A stretch of DNA of 42,936 nucleotides, from assembly GCA_001443385.1 (NCBI GenBank), contig LDXP01000004.1:33570-76505 (forward strand), in the 5' to 3' direction. Under the pieces are notes generated by a model that worked only from the letters and a program-made list of their open reading frames with translations, was not told the origin of the DNA and did not search any database. Positions 18,230 to 26,556 of this stretch are shown in pieces; positions within the stretch are counted from its first letter, which is position 1; each line of letters starts with the position of its first letter. The position numbers and the translations under genes are program-made. Origin of the DNA: Candidatus Rokubacteria bacterium CSP1-6. GTDB lineage: Bacteria > Methylomirabilota > Methylomirabilia > Rokubacteriales > CSP1-6.

Positions 18230-18691
18230 GTGGAGGCGACCGAGCGACTGGCGCGGATCGAGGCCGTCGTCTCGCCGGTGCTCCAGGCCCACGGGCTCTT
18301 CCTCGTGGATCTCCAGTGGCGCTGCGAGGGCCGGCGCTGGGTGCTCAGGTTCTTCGTTGACAAGGCGGCCGGGGTCGGCATCGCTGACTGCCAGCGGTTC
18401 AGCCACGAGGCGGGCGACGTCCTGGACGCCTCGGGCCTGATCCAGGAGAGCTACGACTTGGAGGTGTCCTCGCCGGGTCTCACGCGGGAGCTCAAGACCG
18501 ATCGCGAGTGGCGCTGGGCTCAGGGGAAGCGGGTGCGGTGCTGGATGTCCGAGCCCGTGAACGGCCGGACGGAATTCACGGGGCGGCTGGCGGAGGTCAC
18601 GGAGTCGGTGGTGAGGCTGGAGGGGATGGACGGCGAAGCCGAGCTCCCGCGCCGGGGCGTGACGAAGGCGCGGCTCGAGCCCAATTTATGA
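18230..18691 (+). CDS. rimP: Ribosome maturation factor RimP
   Basis: 153 residues, matching the family. RimP is needed for 30S subunit maturation. Typical features are FLVDLQWRCEGRRWVLRFFVDK, the DCQRFSHEAGDVLDA helix and YDLEVSSPGLTREL. The C-terminal SH3-like domain contains GKRVRCWM. The start is uncertain between GTG 18221 and GTG 18230. The latter is preferred because GGGGGTGG lies 6 bases upstream and the resulting N-terminus fits the family. The stop overlaps the nusA ATG (ATGA). Confidence 0.93.
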   Translation: MEATERLARIEAVVSPVLQAHGLFLVDLQWRCEGRRWVLRFFVDKAAGVGIADCQRFSHEAGDVLDASGLIQESYDLEVSSPGLTRELKTDREWRWAQGKRVRCWMSEPVNGRTEFTGRLAEVTESVVRLEGMDGEAELPRRGVTKARLEPNL

Positions 18692-20076
18692 ACCGGGAGC
18701 TGATCAACGTCATTTCGCAGATCGCGACGGAGAAGGGGATCGACAAAGAGATCCTCTTCGAGGCGCTGGAGTCCGCCCTGCTGTCGGCCTTCAGGAAGAC
18801 CATGGGGGTGGGGACGGCGGAGAACATCACCCTGGAGCTGGACCGGGGGACCGGCACGCTCCGGGTGTTCGCCAAGAAGCGGGTGGTCGCCAAAGTTACC
18901 GACGCCCGGATCGAGATGACGCTGGCGGAGGCGCGCGCCGTCAAGCCCGATGCCGCGATCGACGACGAGATCGAGCACGAGCTGGAGCCCAAGGAGTTCG
19001 GCCGGATCGCGGCCCAGACCGCCAAGCAGGTGATCCTCCAGCGGGTCCGCGACGCCGAGCGGGAGGGGATCTACGCTGAGTTCGTGGGGAAAGAGGGTCA
19101 AATCGTCCGGGGCGTGGTCCACCGGATCGAGAAGCGGAACGTGATTGTGGAGATGGGGAAGGCCGAGGGCTTCCTTCCAGAGCGCGAGCAGATTCCGGGC
19201 GAGAGGATCAACCCCGGGGACCGGATCCGTGCGTTCGTCCTCGAGGTGAAGAAGACCGCCAAGGGCCCCCAGATCACCCTGTCCCGCGCCCATCCGGGGT
19301 TCCTGGCCCGCTTGTTCGAGACCGAGATCCCCGAGATCGCCGAGGGGATCGTGCTGGTCAAGGCGGCGGCGCGCGAGGCGGGCGAGCGGGCGAAGGTCGC
19401 CGTGGCCACCACCAAGCGCGATGTGGACCCCATCGGCGCCTGCGTGGGACTGCGCGGCACCCGTATCCAGGTGATCAGCCGGGAGCTCCGCGGCGAGAAG
19501 ATCGACATCGTCGAGTGGTCCGCCGAGCCCACGACGTTCGTCGCCCGGGCGCTGTCGCCGGCCAAGGTGGCGTCCGTGACGGTGCAGGAGGGGCGGCAGG
19601 CCGAGGACGCACCGGTGGAGCGGTCGGTCCTCGTGGTGGTTCCCGACAACCAGCTCTCGCTCGCGATCGGCAAGAAGGGCCAGAACGCCCGCCTGGCGGC
19701 CAAGCTGACCGGCATGCGGGTGGACATCAAGAGCGAGTCCGAGCTGGAGGAGGAGCGTCGCCGCGAGGAGGAAGAGCGGAGCCGGGGTCGGGCCGCGATC
19801 GAGGAGTTCGCCGGGGTCGGGCCGCAGCTGGTGGAAAAGCTCGTCGAGGCGGGGCTCTACTCCCCCCAGCGCATCGTCAGAGCCGGCCTCGGGCGGCTCA
19901 TGGAGGTTCCCGGCGTCGGGGAGAAAAAGGCCGAGCGGATCCTGGCGGCGGCCCAGGAGTTGCTCGCCGCCCATGCGGCGGCGGCCGTCGCGGAGCTCGC
20001 CGCCGGAGAGGCCGCCGCGCCCGTCGGGGAGGAGGCCGGGGTGGTCCCGGAGGAAGGGGCGGCGCCGCCCGCGTGA
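18688..20076 (+). CDS. nusA: Transcription termination/antitermination factor NusA
   Basis: 462 residues. NusA binds RNA polymerase and nascent RNA, influencing pausing, termination and antitermination. Order of domains: an N-terminal polymerase-binding domain beginning MNRELINVISQIATEKGID; an S1 domain (EGQIVRGVVHRIEKRNVIVEMG); KH1 and KH2 including VGLRGTRIQVISREL and SLAIGKKGQNARLAAKLTG; then one C-terminal helix-hairpin-helix region with AGVGPQLVEKLVEAGL and VPGVGEKKAERIL. It ends in a short Ala/Glu-rich tail. Its 3' end overlaps the rnpM start. Confidence 0.97.
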   Translation: MNRELINVISQIATEKGIDKEILFEALESALLSAFRKTMGVGTAENITLELDRGTGTLRVFAKKRVVAKVTDARIEMTLAEARAVKPDAAIDDEIEHELEPKEFGRIAAQTAKQVILQRVRDAEREGIYAEFVGKEGQIVRGVVHRIEKRNVIVEMGKAEGFLPEREQIPGERINPGDRIRAFVLEVKKTAKGPQITLSRAHPGFLARLFETEIPEIAEGIVLVKAAAREAGERAKVAVATTKRDVDPIGACVGLRGTRIQVISRELRGEKIDIVEWSAEPTTFVARALSPAKVASVTVQEGRQAEDAPVERSVLVVVPDNQLSLAIGKKGQNARLAAKLTGMRVDIKSESELEEERRREEEERSRGRAAIEEFAGVGPQLVEKLVEAGLYSPQRIVRAGLGRLMEVPGVGEKKAERILAAAQELLAAHAAAAVAELAAGEAAAPVGEEAGVVPEEGAAPPA

Positions 20077-20321
20077 AGCGGGAGCCCCAGCGCACGTGCA
20101 TCGGCTGCCGGCGGGTCCGGGCGAAGGCTGAGTTGGTGCGGCTCGTGCGCCGCGCCGACGGGATGGTGGGCATCGATCGGGCCGGCGCGGCTCCGGGCCG
20201 GGGCGCGTATGTGTGTCCCGCGCCGGAGTGCGTGGAGGAGGCCCTGAAGCGGGGGCGGCTGGCGAGGGCGTTCAAGGGGAAGGCGGAGGCATCTGAAGAA
20301 GTGATCAGGCTGGGGAGGTGA
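20073..20321 (+). CDS. rnpM: RNase P modulator RnpM (YlxR, DUF448)
   Basis: 82 residues starting at a GTG that overlaps the nusA stop (GTGA). The family hallmarks RTCIGCRRVRAK and GRGAYVCPAPECVEEALKRGRL are both present. In Bacillus this protein binds the RNase P RNA and lowers its activity. The gene lies between nusA and infB as expected, but the L7Ae-like ylxQ often found beside it is absent. The TGA lies within the SD region of infB. Confidence 0.93.
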   Translation: MKREPQRTCIGCRRVRAKAELVRLVRRADGMVGIDRAGAAPGRGAYVCPAPECVEEALKRGRLARAFKGKAEASEEVIRLGR

Positions 20322-20329
20322 GGGGACCG

Positions 20330-22843
20330 ATGGCATCACGGATCAAGGTGATCGATCTCGCGAAGGAGCTGGGTGTCACCAGCAAGGACCTGATCCAGGC
20401 TCTGGAAGCCCTGGGGCGCAAGAGCATGAGGACGCAGAGTCCCCTCGACGCCGACACGATCCGCGAGCTCCGCGTGAAGCTCGGGCGCGGACGGGAGCTG
20501 CCCGAGGAGCCGAAGCCGAAGCGGGCCAAGGCGGTCCCCAAGGCCCCGGCGGCGAAGAAGAAGGCCGCCGAGGAGAAAGCCCCGGCCGAGAAGGTCGCCG
20601 CGAAGAAAGCGCCAGCCAAGAAGGTCGCAGAGCTCAAGGAAGTCGTTGCCGTGGCCCCGCCGCCGCCGCCCGCTCCTGCGCCCCCCAAACCTGTCGAGGT
20701 GAAGCCGGCCCCGCCGAAGGTGGAGGTCAAGCCGCCCGCGGTGCCGAAGCCGTCCCCTCCGAAGCCCAGAGAGGCGGCGAAGGTCGTTCCGTTCAGGCCG
20801 GCCGCTCCTCCCCCGCCGGCCGCGCCGCCCAGGAAGGTGGCGGCCGCGCCGGCGGCGCCGCCCCCCGTCAGGCCCTTGCCCCCCAAGCCCGTGGAGCGCC
20901 GTGTCGCGCCCGCCGCGCCGCCGGCGGCTCCCGCGAGGCCTGCGGCCGTGGTGGTCACTCTCCAGCCTGCGGCTGGGGGCCCGCCGACGGCGCCACCGGT
21001 CGGGCCTCCGAAGGTGGCCGCACCGCCGCCGCTCAAACCTGCGGCTGCGGGGCCGGTGCCACCGGCTCCGGTCGAGCCTGCCCCCCCTATCGAGGTCAAG
21101 CGCGAGCTCATCCGGCTGGGCGAGTCTGTCACGGTCGGTGAACTCGCTCAGGCCATGCGCCGGAAGTCGGGAGAGGTGATCAAGGCGCTGGTCGAGATGG
21201 GCGTGATGGCCACCGTCAACGAGATTCTCGACCCGACGGCCGCCAAGCTGGTGGCGGACAAGTTCAGCTTCGACGTGGAGGTGCGGACGCTCGAGGGGGA
21301 GGAGCTGCGCGAGGAGGAAGTGGATCCTTCCCAGCTGCGCTTGCGCTCGCCCGTCGTGACCGTGATGGGGCACGTGGACCACGGCAAGACCTCGCTCCTC
21401 GACGCCATCCGGCGCACCAAGGTGGCGGAGAAGGAGTTCGGCGGCATCACCCAGCACATCGGCGCCTACCAGGTGGACACGTCGCACGGCAAGGTCACCT
21501 TCCTGGACACCCCCGGCCACGAAGCCTTCACCGCCATGCGCGCGCGCGGGGCCCGGGTGACGGACATCGTGATCCTCGTTGTGGCCGCCGACGACGGCGT
21601 CATGCCGCAGACCGTCGAGGCTGTCAACCACGCGAAGGCCGCGAACGTCCCCATCATCGTCGCCGTCAACAAGATCGACAAGCCCGGGGCCGACCCGGAG
21701 CGGGTCAAGCGCGAGCTGTCCAATCTCGGGCTGGTGCCGGAGGCGTGGGGCGGCCAGACGATCTACGTGGAGACCTCGGCCAAGAAGGGGACGGGTATCG
21801 AGAACCTGCTGGAGATGACCGGCCTCCAGGCCGAGATCCTCGAGCTCAAGGCCAACCCCAACCGGGCCGGCAAGGGTGTCATCATCGAGGGCCGGCTGGA
21901 CAAAGGGCGCGGCTCCGTGGCCACGGTGCTGATCCAGCAGGGGACGCTCAAGGAAGGCGACGCGGTGGTGGTGGGGCAGCACTCGGGGCGCGTGCGCGCG
22001 ATGTTCAGCCACCTCGGCAAGAAGGTCCGGGCCGCCGGCCCCTCGGACCCGGTGGAGATCCTCGGGCTCTCGGGCGTGCCCCAGGCCGGCGACACCCTCG
22101 TCGCGGTGGAGGACGAGCGGAAGGCGCGGCAGATCGCCACCCTCCGCCAGGATCGCGAGCGGCAGCGCGCCAAGGGCGTCACGCGCGTCACGCTCCAGGA
22201 CCTGCACCAGCAGATCGAGACCGGCGAGGTCAAGGAGCTGCGCCTGATCCTCAAGGCCGACGTCGGGGGTTCGGTGGAAGCCCTCACCGAGTCGCTGGAG
22301 GGGCTCTCGACGGATCAGGTGAAGCTCAAGGTCATCCACGGCTCGGTGGGCACCATCACCGAGAGCGACGTCATGCTGGCCTCCGCCTCTAACGCCATCG
22401 TCCTCGGCTTCAACGTGAAGCCCGAGCCCAAGGCGGCCACCCAGGCCCAGGCGGACGGCGTCGACGTGCGCACCTACAACGTCATCTACGAGGCCATCAA
22501 GGACGTCCGGGCCGCGCTGTCCGGCCTTCTGGCTCCCGAGATCCGCGAGGTGGCGCTGGGCAAGGCCCAGGTGCGCCAGCTCTTCCCGATCTCCAAGCTG
22601 GGGACCATCCTGGGCTCATACGTGACAGAAGGGAAGATCCAGCGCGGCGCCAAGGTGAGGGTCAAGCGCGACGGCACCCTGGTGGGCGAGGGAACGCTCA
22701 ACTCGCTCAAGCGCTTCAAGGACGATGTCCGCGAGGTTCTTCAGGGGCTCGAGTGCGGCATCGGCGTGGACAGCGTCAGCGGGGTCCAGGTCGGCGACGT
22801 GATCGAAGCCTACACCACGGAAGAGGTCGCCCGGACCCTTTGA
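20330..22843 (+). CDS. infB: Translation initiation factor IF-2
   Basis: 837 residues. IF-2 is a GTPase that brings fMet-tRNA to the 30S subunit and promotes subunit joining. The N-terminal IF2_N domain ([19 protein letters not shown]) is followed by about 190 residues of Pro/Ala/Lys-rich linker, a second IF2_N-like segment ([19 protein letters not shown]), then the G domain: G1 GHVDHGKT at 347-354, DTPGHEAF and NKIDKPGA. Domains II-IV end with [23 protein letters not shown]. The ATG at 20330 is chosen because GGAGGTGA lies 7 bases upstream; a GTG at 20318 is in frame but lies inside that SD. The linker causes strong base-composition bias and a glycine-rich antisense frame. Confidence 0.97.
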   Translation: MASRIKVIDLAKELGVTSKDLIQALEALGRKSMRTQSPLDADTIRELRVKLGRGRELPEEPKPKRAKAVPKAPAAKKKAAEEKAPAEKVAAKKAPAKKVAELKEVVAVAPPPPPAPAPPKPVEVKPAPPKVEVKPPAVPKPSPPKPREAAKVVPFRPAAPPPPAAPPRKVAAAPAAPPPVRPLPPKPVERRVAPAAPPAAPARPAAVVVTLQPAAGGPPTAPPVGPPKVAAPPPLKPAAAGPVPPAPVEPAPPIEVKRELIRLGESVTVGELAQAMRRKSGEVIKALVEMGVMATVNEILDPTAAKLVADKFSFDVEVRTLEGEELREEEVDPSQLRLRSPVVTVMGHVDHGKTSLLDAIRRTKVAEKEFGGITQHIGAYQVDTSHGKVTFLDTPGHEAFTAMRARGARVTDIVILVVAADDGVMPQTVEAVNHAKAANVPIIVAVNKIDKPGADPERVKRELSNLGLVPEAWGGQTIYVETSAKKGTGIENLLEMTGLQAEILELKANPNRAGKGVIIEGRLDKGRGSVATVLIQQGTLKEGDAVVVGQHSGRVRAMFSHLGKKVRAAGPSDPVEILGLSGVPQAGDTLVAVEDERKARQIATLRQDRERQRAKGVTRVTLQDLHQQIETGEVKELRLILKADVGGSVEALTESLEGLSTDQVKLKVIHGSVGTITESDVMLASASNAIVLGFNVKPEPKAATQAQADGVDVRTYNVIYEAIKDVRAALSGLLAPEIREVALGKAQVRQLFPISKLGTILGSYVTEGKIQRGAKVRVKRDGTLVGEGTLNSLKRFKDDVREVLQGLECGIGVDSVSGVQVGDVIEAYTTEEVARTL

Positions 22844-22858
22844 AGCTCGGTTCACCAT

Positions 22859-22942
22859 TTCTCCTCTCCCCCTCACCTTAATCCTCTCCCCCAGCGGGGG
22901 AGAGGGCGGGGTGAGGGGGGGAGGTTGGGTGAGAGAGGAGAA
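22859..22942 (+). repeat. Three-tier nested inverted repeat between infB and ylxP
   Basis: Three concentric inverted repeats occupy this gap. Outer: TTCTCCTCTC (22859-22868) with GAGAGGAGAA (22933-22942). Middle: CCCCCTCACC (22868-22877) with GGTGAGGGGG (22910-22919). Inner: CCTCTCCCCC (22883-22892), loop AGC, GGGGGAGAGG (22896-22905). Each arm is 10 perfect base pairs. The composition resembles the CT/GA-rich palindromic intergenic elements (REP-like) common in GC-rich genomes. The last arm also supplies the ylxP SD. No T-run follows, so a terminator role is doubtful. Confidence 0.8.
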
Positions 22943-22948
22943 GTAGAC

Positions 22949-23239
22949 GTGCATCAGGCTCGGGTCGCGGTCGGAACCGTGGAGCTCCACCTCCCCGACG
23001 TCGACTCCCTCAAGGGGAAGCGCCATATCCTCAAAGGGCTGAAGGAGAAGGTGAGGCAGCGCTTCGAGGTTTCCGTCGCCGAGGTGAACCACCAGGACAC
23101 CTGGCAGCGCGCCACGCTGGCCGTCGCCTGCGTGTCCCCCGACTCGCGCCACGCCAACGAGGTGGTTTCCAAGGCGCTGGACTTCATCGAGGCCAGCGTG
23201 GATGGGCACGTGATCGACGTGCAGATCGAGATCCTTTGA
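22949..23239 (+). CDS. ylxP: YlxP / DUF503 family protein
   Basis: 96 residues starting at GTG 22949, with GAGAGGAGAAG upstream. The DUF503 pattern is clear: GTVELHLPDVDSLKGKRHIL, LKEKVRQRFEVSVAEVNHQDTWQRATL and the final VIDVQIEIL. The family is small, probably ferredoxin-like in fold, and usually lies between infB and rbfA, as here. Its function is not well established; a link to ribosome assembly is inferred from context. An in-frame start at 22925 would extend into the inverted repeat and is not conserved. The stop is one base from the rbfA ATG. Confidence 0.92.
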   Translation: MHQARVAVGTVELHLPDVDSLKGKRHILKGLKEKVRQRFEVSVAEVNHQDTWQRATLAVACVSPDSRHANEVVSKALDFIEASVDGHVIDVQIEIL

Positions 23240-23240
23240 T

Positions 23241-23609
23241 ATGCAGCCGAAGCGTCTCGAACGGGTGAACCAGCTCATCAAGGAGGAGATCTCTCGCGTC
23301 CTCCAGCGGGAGCTCAAGGACCCGCGGCTCGGGTTCGTCACCGTGACCGACGTGGAGGTCACCAAGGACCTGCGCTTGGCGAAGGTGTACGTGTCCATCC
23401 TCGGCCCCGAAGAGAAATGGAAGGCGTCGCTGGCAGCGCTGGAGAGCGCCCGGGGGTTCATCCACAACTGGCTCCGTCATCACCTGTCCCTCCGCGTCAC
23501 GCCATCGCTGCTCTTCCGCCCGGACCGCTCTATGGCGCACGCCGCGCAGATTCAGGAACTGCTCGCCGAGCTCAAGTCCGGAGAGGCGGCGCCGGGCGGG
23601 GATGCCTGA
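23241..23609 (+). CDS. rbfA: Ribosome-binding factor A
   Basis: 122 residues with a KH-like fold. RbfA binds immature 30S subunits near the 16S 5' end and is important for cold adaptation in model species. Typical features are RLERVNQLIKEEISRVLQ, KDPRLGFVTVTDVEVTKDLR, AKVYVSILG and the C-terminal LRVTPSLLFRPD. The 3' end overlaps the next gene by 8 bases. Confidence 0.96.
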   Translation: MQPKRLERVNQLIKEEISRVLQRELKDPRLGFVTVTDVEVTKDLRLAKVYVSILGPEEKWKASLAALESARGFIHNWLRHHLSLRVTPSLLFRPDRSMAHAAQIQELLAELKSGEAAPGGDA

Positions 23610-24582
23610 GGCGGCCTTCCCGGTCCCGGCCGAGCTCGTGGGGCTGCTCCGCGCCCCGCGCGGCCGCGTGCTCCTGCTCGGCACCGTTCAGCCCGACGGG
23701 GATCTGCTGGGCTCCCAGATCGGCCTGGGCCTGGCCCTCGCCACCGCGGGGGCGGCCGTCACGCTCGCCGGCCCCCACGCCGTGCCGGAGGTCTTCGGAT
23801 TCCTGCCGGGGGCGGCCCTCGTCGAGCGGTGGGAGCGGGCGCCGGGGTCTTTCGACCTCGTGATCCTGGTGGACTGCCCTGACCCGTCGCGCACGAACGG
23901 CCTCCTCGAGGGGAGCCGCGGGCCGGCGACGCGGGTCGTCAGCATCGACCATCACCCCGACAGCCGGCGCTACGCCGACGTCCACTGGGTCGAACCCACG
24001 GCCTCGGCCACGGGCGAGATGGTCTACGACCTGCTCCAAGCGCTCGGGCTCAAGGTGACCCCGGAGATCGCCACCAACCTCTACACCTCTATCCACACCG
24101 ACACCGGCTCCTTCCGCTACTCGAACACCACGCCGCGGGCGCTGAGGATCGCCGCCGACCTCGTTGCTCACGGCGCCCGGCCCGAGCTGGTGGCGGGGGC
24201 ACTCTACGAGGGCCGGCGGCCGGAGGACCTCCACCGGCTCGGCGAGGTCCTCGCCCGCGTGGAAGTGAGCCCCGACGGCCGGGTCGCATGGCTCGCTCTG
24301 CCGGCGGGCAGCGTGCCCGAGGCCTTCGTGACGGCCGAGGATCTGGTGAACTACCCGCGCTCCATCGCCAGCGTCAAGGTGGCGGCTCTGTTCCGCGAGA
24401 TCGGCCCCGGCAGCGTTAAGGTGAGCCTCCGCGCCAAGGGCGAAGTCAACGTCGGCCGGATCGCGGCCGCGTTCGGCGGCGGAGGGCACACCAACGCCGC
24501 CGGCTGCACCATCGCGGGGAGCCTTGCCGAGGCGCGGGACGCCATCCTGAAGGCTGTGGCCGAAGCGCTCGGGAAGCGGTAG
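23602..24582 (+). CDS. DHH-DHHA1 phosphoesterase, NrnA/oligoribonuclease type
   Basis: 326 residues. The family degrades nanoRNAs, pAp or cyclic dinucleotide products with Mn2+. The DHH domain shows VQPDGDLLGS at 29-38 (motif I), ILVDCPDPSRTNG near 88-100 and the hallmark SIDHHPD at about 115-121. The DHHA1 domain ends with GGGGHTNAAGC at 292-302, which binds the substrate phosphate. Motif I normally reads HxxPDGD; here the His position is Thr28, so one metal ligand appears to be lost while both Asp remain. The location between rbfA and truB is standard for nrnA homologues. Activity on nanoRNA is likely by homology but the missing His leaves doubt. Confidence 0.9.
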   Translation: MPEAAFPVPAELVGLLRAPRGRVLLLGTVQPDGDLLGSQIGLGLALATAGAAVTLAGPHAVPEVFGFLPGAALVERWERAPGSFDLVILVDCPDPSRTNGLLEGSRGPATRVVSIDHHPDSRRYADVHWVEPTASATGEMVYDLLQALGLKVTPEIATNLYTSIHTDTGSFRYSNTTPRALRIAADLVAHGARPELVAGALYEGRRPEDLHRLGEVLARVEVSPDGRVAWLALPAGSVPEAFVTAEDLVNYPRSIASVKVAALFREIGPGSVKVSLRAKGEVNVGRIAAAFGGGGHTNAAGCTIAGSLAEARDAILKAVAEALGKR

Positions 24583-24590
24583 AGACGGGC

Positions 24591-25514
24591 GTGGGACGCT
24601 CGGGAATCCTGATTATCGAGAAGGGGCCGGGGGTCAGCTCGTTTCACGCCGTGGCGCACCTCCGGCGCGTCCTGCGCGCCGGGAAGGTCGGTCACGGGGG
24701 CACGCTGGATCCCGAAGCCACCGGCGTATTGCCGATCCTCGTCAACGAGGCGACGAAGCTGACCCCGTACTTCGTGGATCACGACAAGGAGTACCTGGCC
24801 ACGGTCCGCCTGGGCGTCGTCACCGACACCCAGGACCTGTCGGGAACGGTGCTCCGGACGTCTCCCGTGCCGGCGCTGACCGCCGGAGACATCGAGGCGG
24901 CGCTCGGCCGCTTCGTCGGAGTGATCCAGCAGGTTCCTCCCATGTTTTCAGCGCTGCACCGTGGCGGCCGGCGGCTCTACGAGCTGGCCCGCCAGGGCGT
25001 GGAGGTGGAGCGGGAGCCGCGGGAAGTCCAGATTCACTCGCTCGCCCTGGGATCGGTGGCGCTGCCCTCCTTCACGATCCGCGTCGTGTGCGGCCGTGGG
25101 ACCTACATCCGGACGCTCTGCTCCGATGTGGGCGAGGCGCTTGGCCCGGGCGCTGCCCTTGAGAAGCTCGTTCGCACTCGCGTGGGCCCTTATACGCTCG
25201 AGGACGCGCTCCCGTGGGCCCTCGTGCGGGAGGCGTGCGACCCGGCCGTCTTCTGGGAGCGGCTCCTGCCTCCAGACTCCGCCCTCGCCGGCCGGCCGAA
25301 GGTCACGCTGGAGGCGGGGGCCGCCGACGCCCTGCTTCACGGTCAGGCGGTCCCGGTGCCCGCGGCCGATGCCGATGCCCGCGGGGTCGTGCGCGTGTAT
25401 GACGCTGACGGGGACTTCCTGGGCGTCGGCCGAGTGGTGGAGGGCGGTGAGCGCGTGAAGCCCGAACGGATCCTGCATGGAGATCGTCCTAGGTCTCGAG
25501 TCCTACCCGCCTGA
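24591..25514 (+). CDS. truB: tRNA pseudouridine-55 synthase
   Basis: 307 residues. It converts U55 of the T-loop of tRNAs to pseudouridine and helps tRNA folding. GILIIEKGPGVSSFHAV opens the protein, and the catalytic Asp is in GHGGTLDPEATGVL. The YLATVRLGVVTDTQDLSG block and VVCGRGTYIRTLCSDVGE are also typical. A PUA-like C-terminus of about 70 residues ends the protein. GTG at 24591 is the start, with a weak GAGACGGG upstream. The last 38 bases overlap ribF in another frame. Confidence 0.96.
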   Translation: MGRSGILIIEKGPGVSSFHAVAHLRRVLRAGKVGHGGTLDPEATGVLPILVNEATKLTPYFVDHDKEYLATVRLGVVTDTQDLSGTVLRTSPVPALTAGDIEAALGRFVGVIQQVPPMFSALHRGGRRLYELARQGVEVEREPREVQIHSLALGSVALPSFTIRVVCGRGTYIRTLCSDVGEALGPGAALEKLVRTRVGPYTLEDALPWALVREACDPAVFWERLLPPDSALAGRPKVTLEAGAADALLHGQAVPVPAADADARGVVRVYDADGDFLGVGRVVEGGERVKPERILHGDRPRSRVLPA

Positions 25515-26415
25515 CAGCCCTCCGAGCGTCGTGGCCCTCGGGGCCTTTGACGGGATCCATCTCGCCCATCAGAAGATCCTCGCCACCGCTCGCACCCGGG
25601 CCCGCGCGCTCGGCCTCCGGGCGCTGGCGTGCACGTTCGATCCCCACCCGCTAACGGTCCTCCAGCCCGAGCGCGCGCCAGCCCCGATCACCGAGCTCGC
25701 CGAAAACCTCGCCCGCATCGCCGAGCAGGGGCTCGACACCGCGGTGGTCATCGTCTTCACGCGGGAGTTCTCGCTCCTCGAGGCTGAGGCCTTCGTGAAA
25801 GACGTGCTGGTGGGGCGCCTCAAGGCGCGCGAGGTGGTGGTGGGGTTCAATCACACCTTCGGGCGGGGCGCCCGGGGGAACGCCCGGCTCCTCGCGGAGC
25901 TGGGGCCGCAGTACGGGTTCGTCGCCCACGTGATCCCGCCGCTCGTCGTGGGCGGGGTCGCCGTCTCGTCCTCGGGGATCCGTCAGGCGCTGGTGGCGGG
26001 GGACGTGGCGCGGGCCCGGAAGTTGCTGGGCCACCCCTACACGGTCCGGGGGCGGGTGCTGAGGGGGAAGGGGCGGGGCCGGCAGCTCGGCTTCCCCACG
26101 GCGAACCTCAAGCCGGAGCGGGAGTTGATTGTGCCCGCCGGCGTCTACGCCGGCCGGGCCTCCTGGGAGGGGGGCCGGGCGGGCGCCGTGGTCAACGTCG
26201 GGATCCGTCCCACGTTCGGGGAGGGCGAGTACTGGGTGGAAGCCTATCTGCTCGACTTCGCGGGGGATTTGTACGATTCGCTGCTGGTGCTGGAGTTCGA
26301 AGAGCGCATCCGGCCCGAACAGAAGTTCCCCGACGTCGAGGCGCTCCGGGCCCAAGTGGCGAGCGACGTCGCCACGGCTGCTCGGCTGCTCGGGATCTCC
26401 CCGGCGCGCTCCTGA
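25477..26415 (+). CDS. ribF: Bifunctional riboflavin kinase / FAD synthetase
   Basis: 312 residues. The N-terminal adenylyltransferase makes FAD from FMN, with GAFDGIHLAHQ at 22-32 (the nucleotide-binding HxxH-type site), VVVGFNHTFGRGARGN and SSSGIRQAL. The C-terminal kinase makes FMN from riboflavin, with HPYTVRGRVLRGKGRGRQLGFPTANL carrying the PTAN motif, and a final GDLYDSLLVLEFEERIRPEQKF. The ATG lies inside truB, so translation is probably coupled. The order truB-ribF-rpsO-pnp is widely conserved. Confidence 0.96.
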   Translation: MEIVLGLESYPPDSPPSVVALGAFDGIHLAHQKILATARTRARALGLRALACTFDPHPLTVLQPERAPAPITELAENLARIAEQGLDTAVVIVFTREFSLLEAEAFVKDVLVGRLKAREVVVGFNHTFGRGARGNARLLAELGPQYGFVAHVIPPLVVGGVAVSSSGIRQALVAGDVARARKLLGHPYTVRGRVLRGKGRGRQLGFPTANLKPERELIVPAGVYAGRASWEGGRAGAVVNVGIRPTFGEGEYWVEAYLLDFAGDLYDSLLVLEFEERIRPEQKFPDVEALRAQVASDVATAARLLGISPARS

Positions 26416-26420
26416 TTCCC

Positions 26421-26449
26421 TTTACTTCAGGCACTCCGTATGCTACCCT
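26421..26449 (+). promoter_or_regulatory. Extended -10 promoter for rpsO
   Basis: TTTACT (26421-26426) and TACCCT (26444-26449) are spaced by 17 bases. TGC just before the second box provides an extended -10 (TGn) element. The promoter lies 5 bases after the ribF stop and would give a leader of about 100 bases before rpsO. Prediction from sequence only. Confidence 0.6.
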
Positions 26450-26527
26450 CAACGGCGTAATTCATTGGAAGGACGAAGGTTTTTGGAACCCACTCGTTCG
26501 GGGCGCGAGCTCCGGGGTTGGGCGATT

Positions 26528-26549
26528 GGGGGCGGGGCCCCCGGAGGAG
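26528..26549 (+). promoter_or_regulatory. rpsO leader hairpin abutting the ribosome-binding site
   Basis: GGGGGC (26528-26533), loop GGG, GCCCCC (26537-26542) form a 6-bp GC stem directly joined to the SD GGAGGAG (26543-26549). Further upstream the leader holds short pairable arms, CTCG with CGAG and AACCC with GGGTT. S15 represses its own mRNA through leader structures in several bacteria. This leader is a candidate for the same control, though the structure is not one I recognise. Confidence 0.45.
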
Positions 26550-26556
26550 CGTTCGC

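Noticed and set aside
20500-21100. Repeat array in infB as a possible CRISPR or satellite
   Set aside because: The repeats are short Pro/Ala/Lys codon runs in frame within IF-2, without regular unit or spacers.
20305-21132. Glycine/alanine/threonine-rich minus-strand frame opposite the IF-2 linker, resembling a repetitive surface protein
   Set aside because: It is the complement of the Pro/Ala/Lys-rich IF-2 linker; the apparent repeats follow from CCG/GCC codons.
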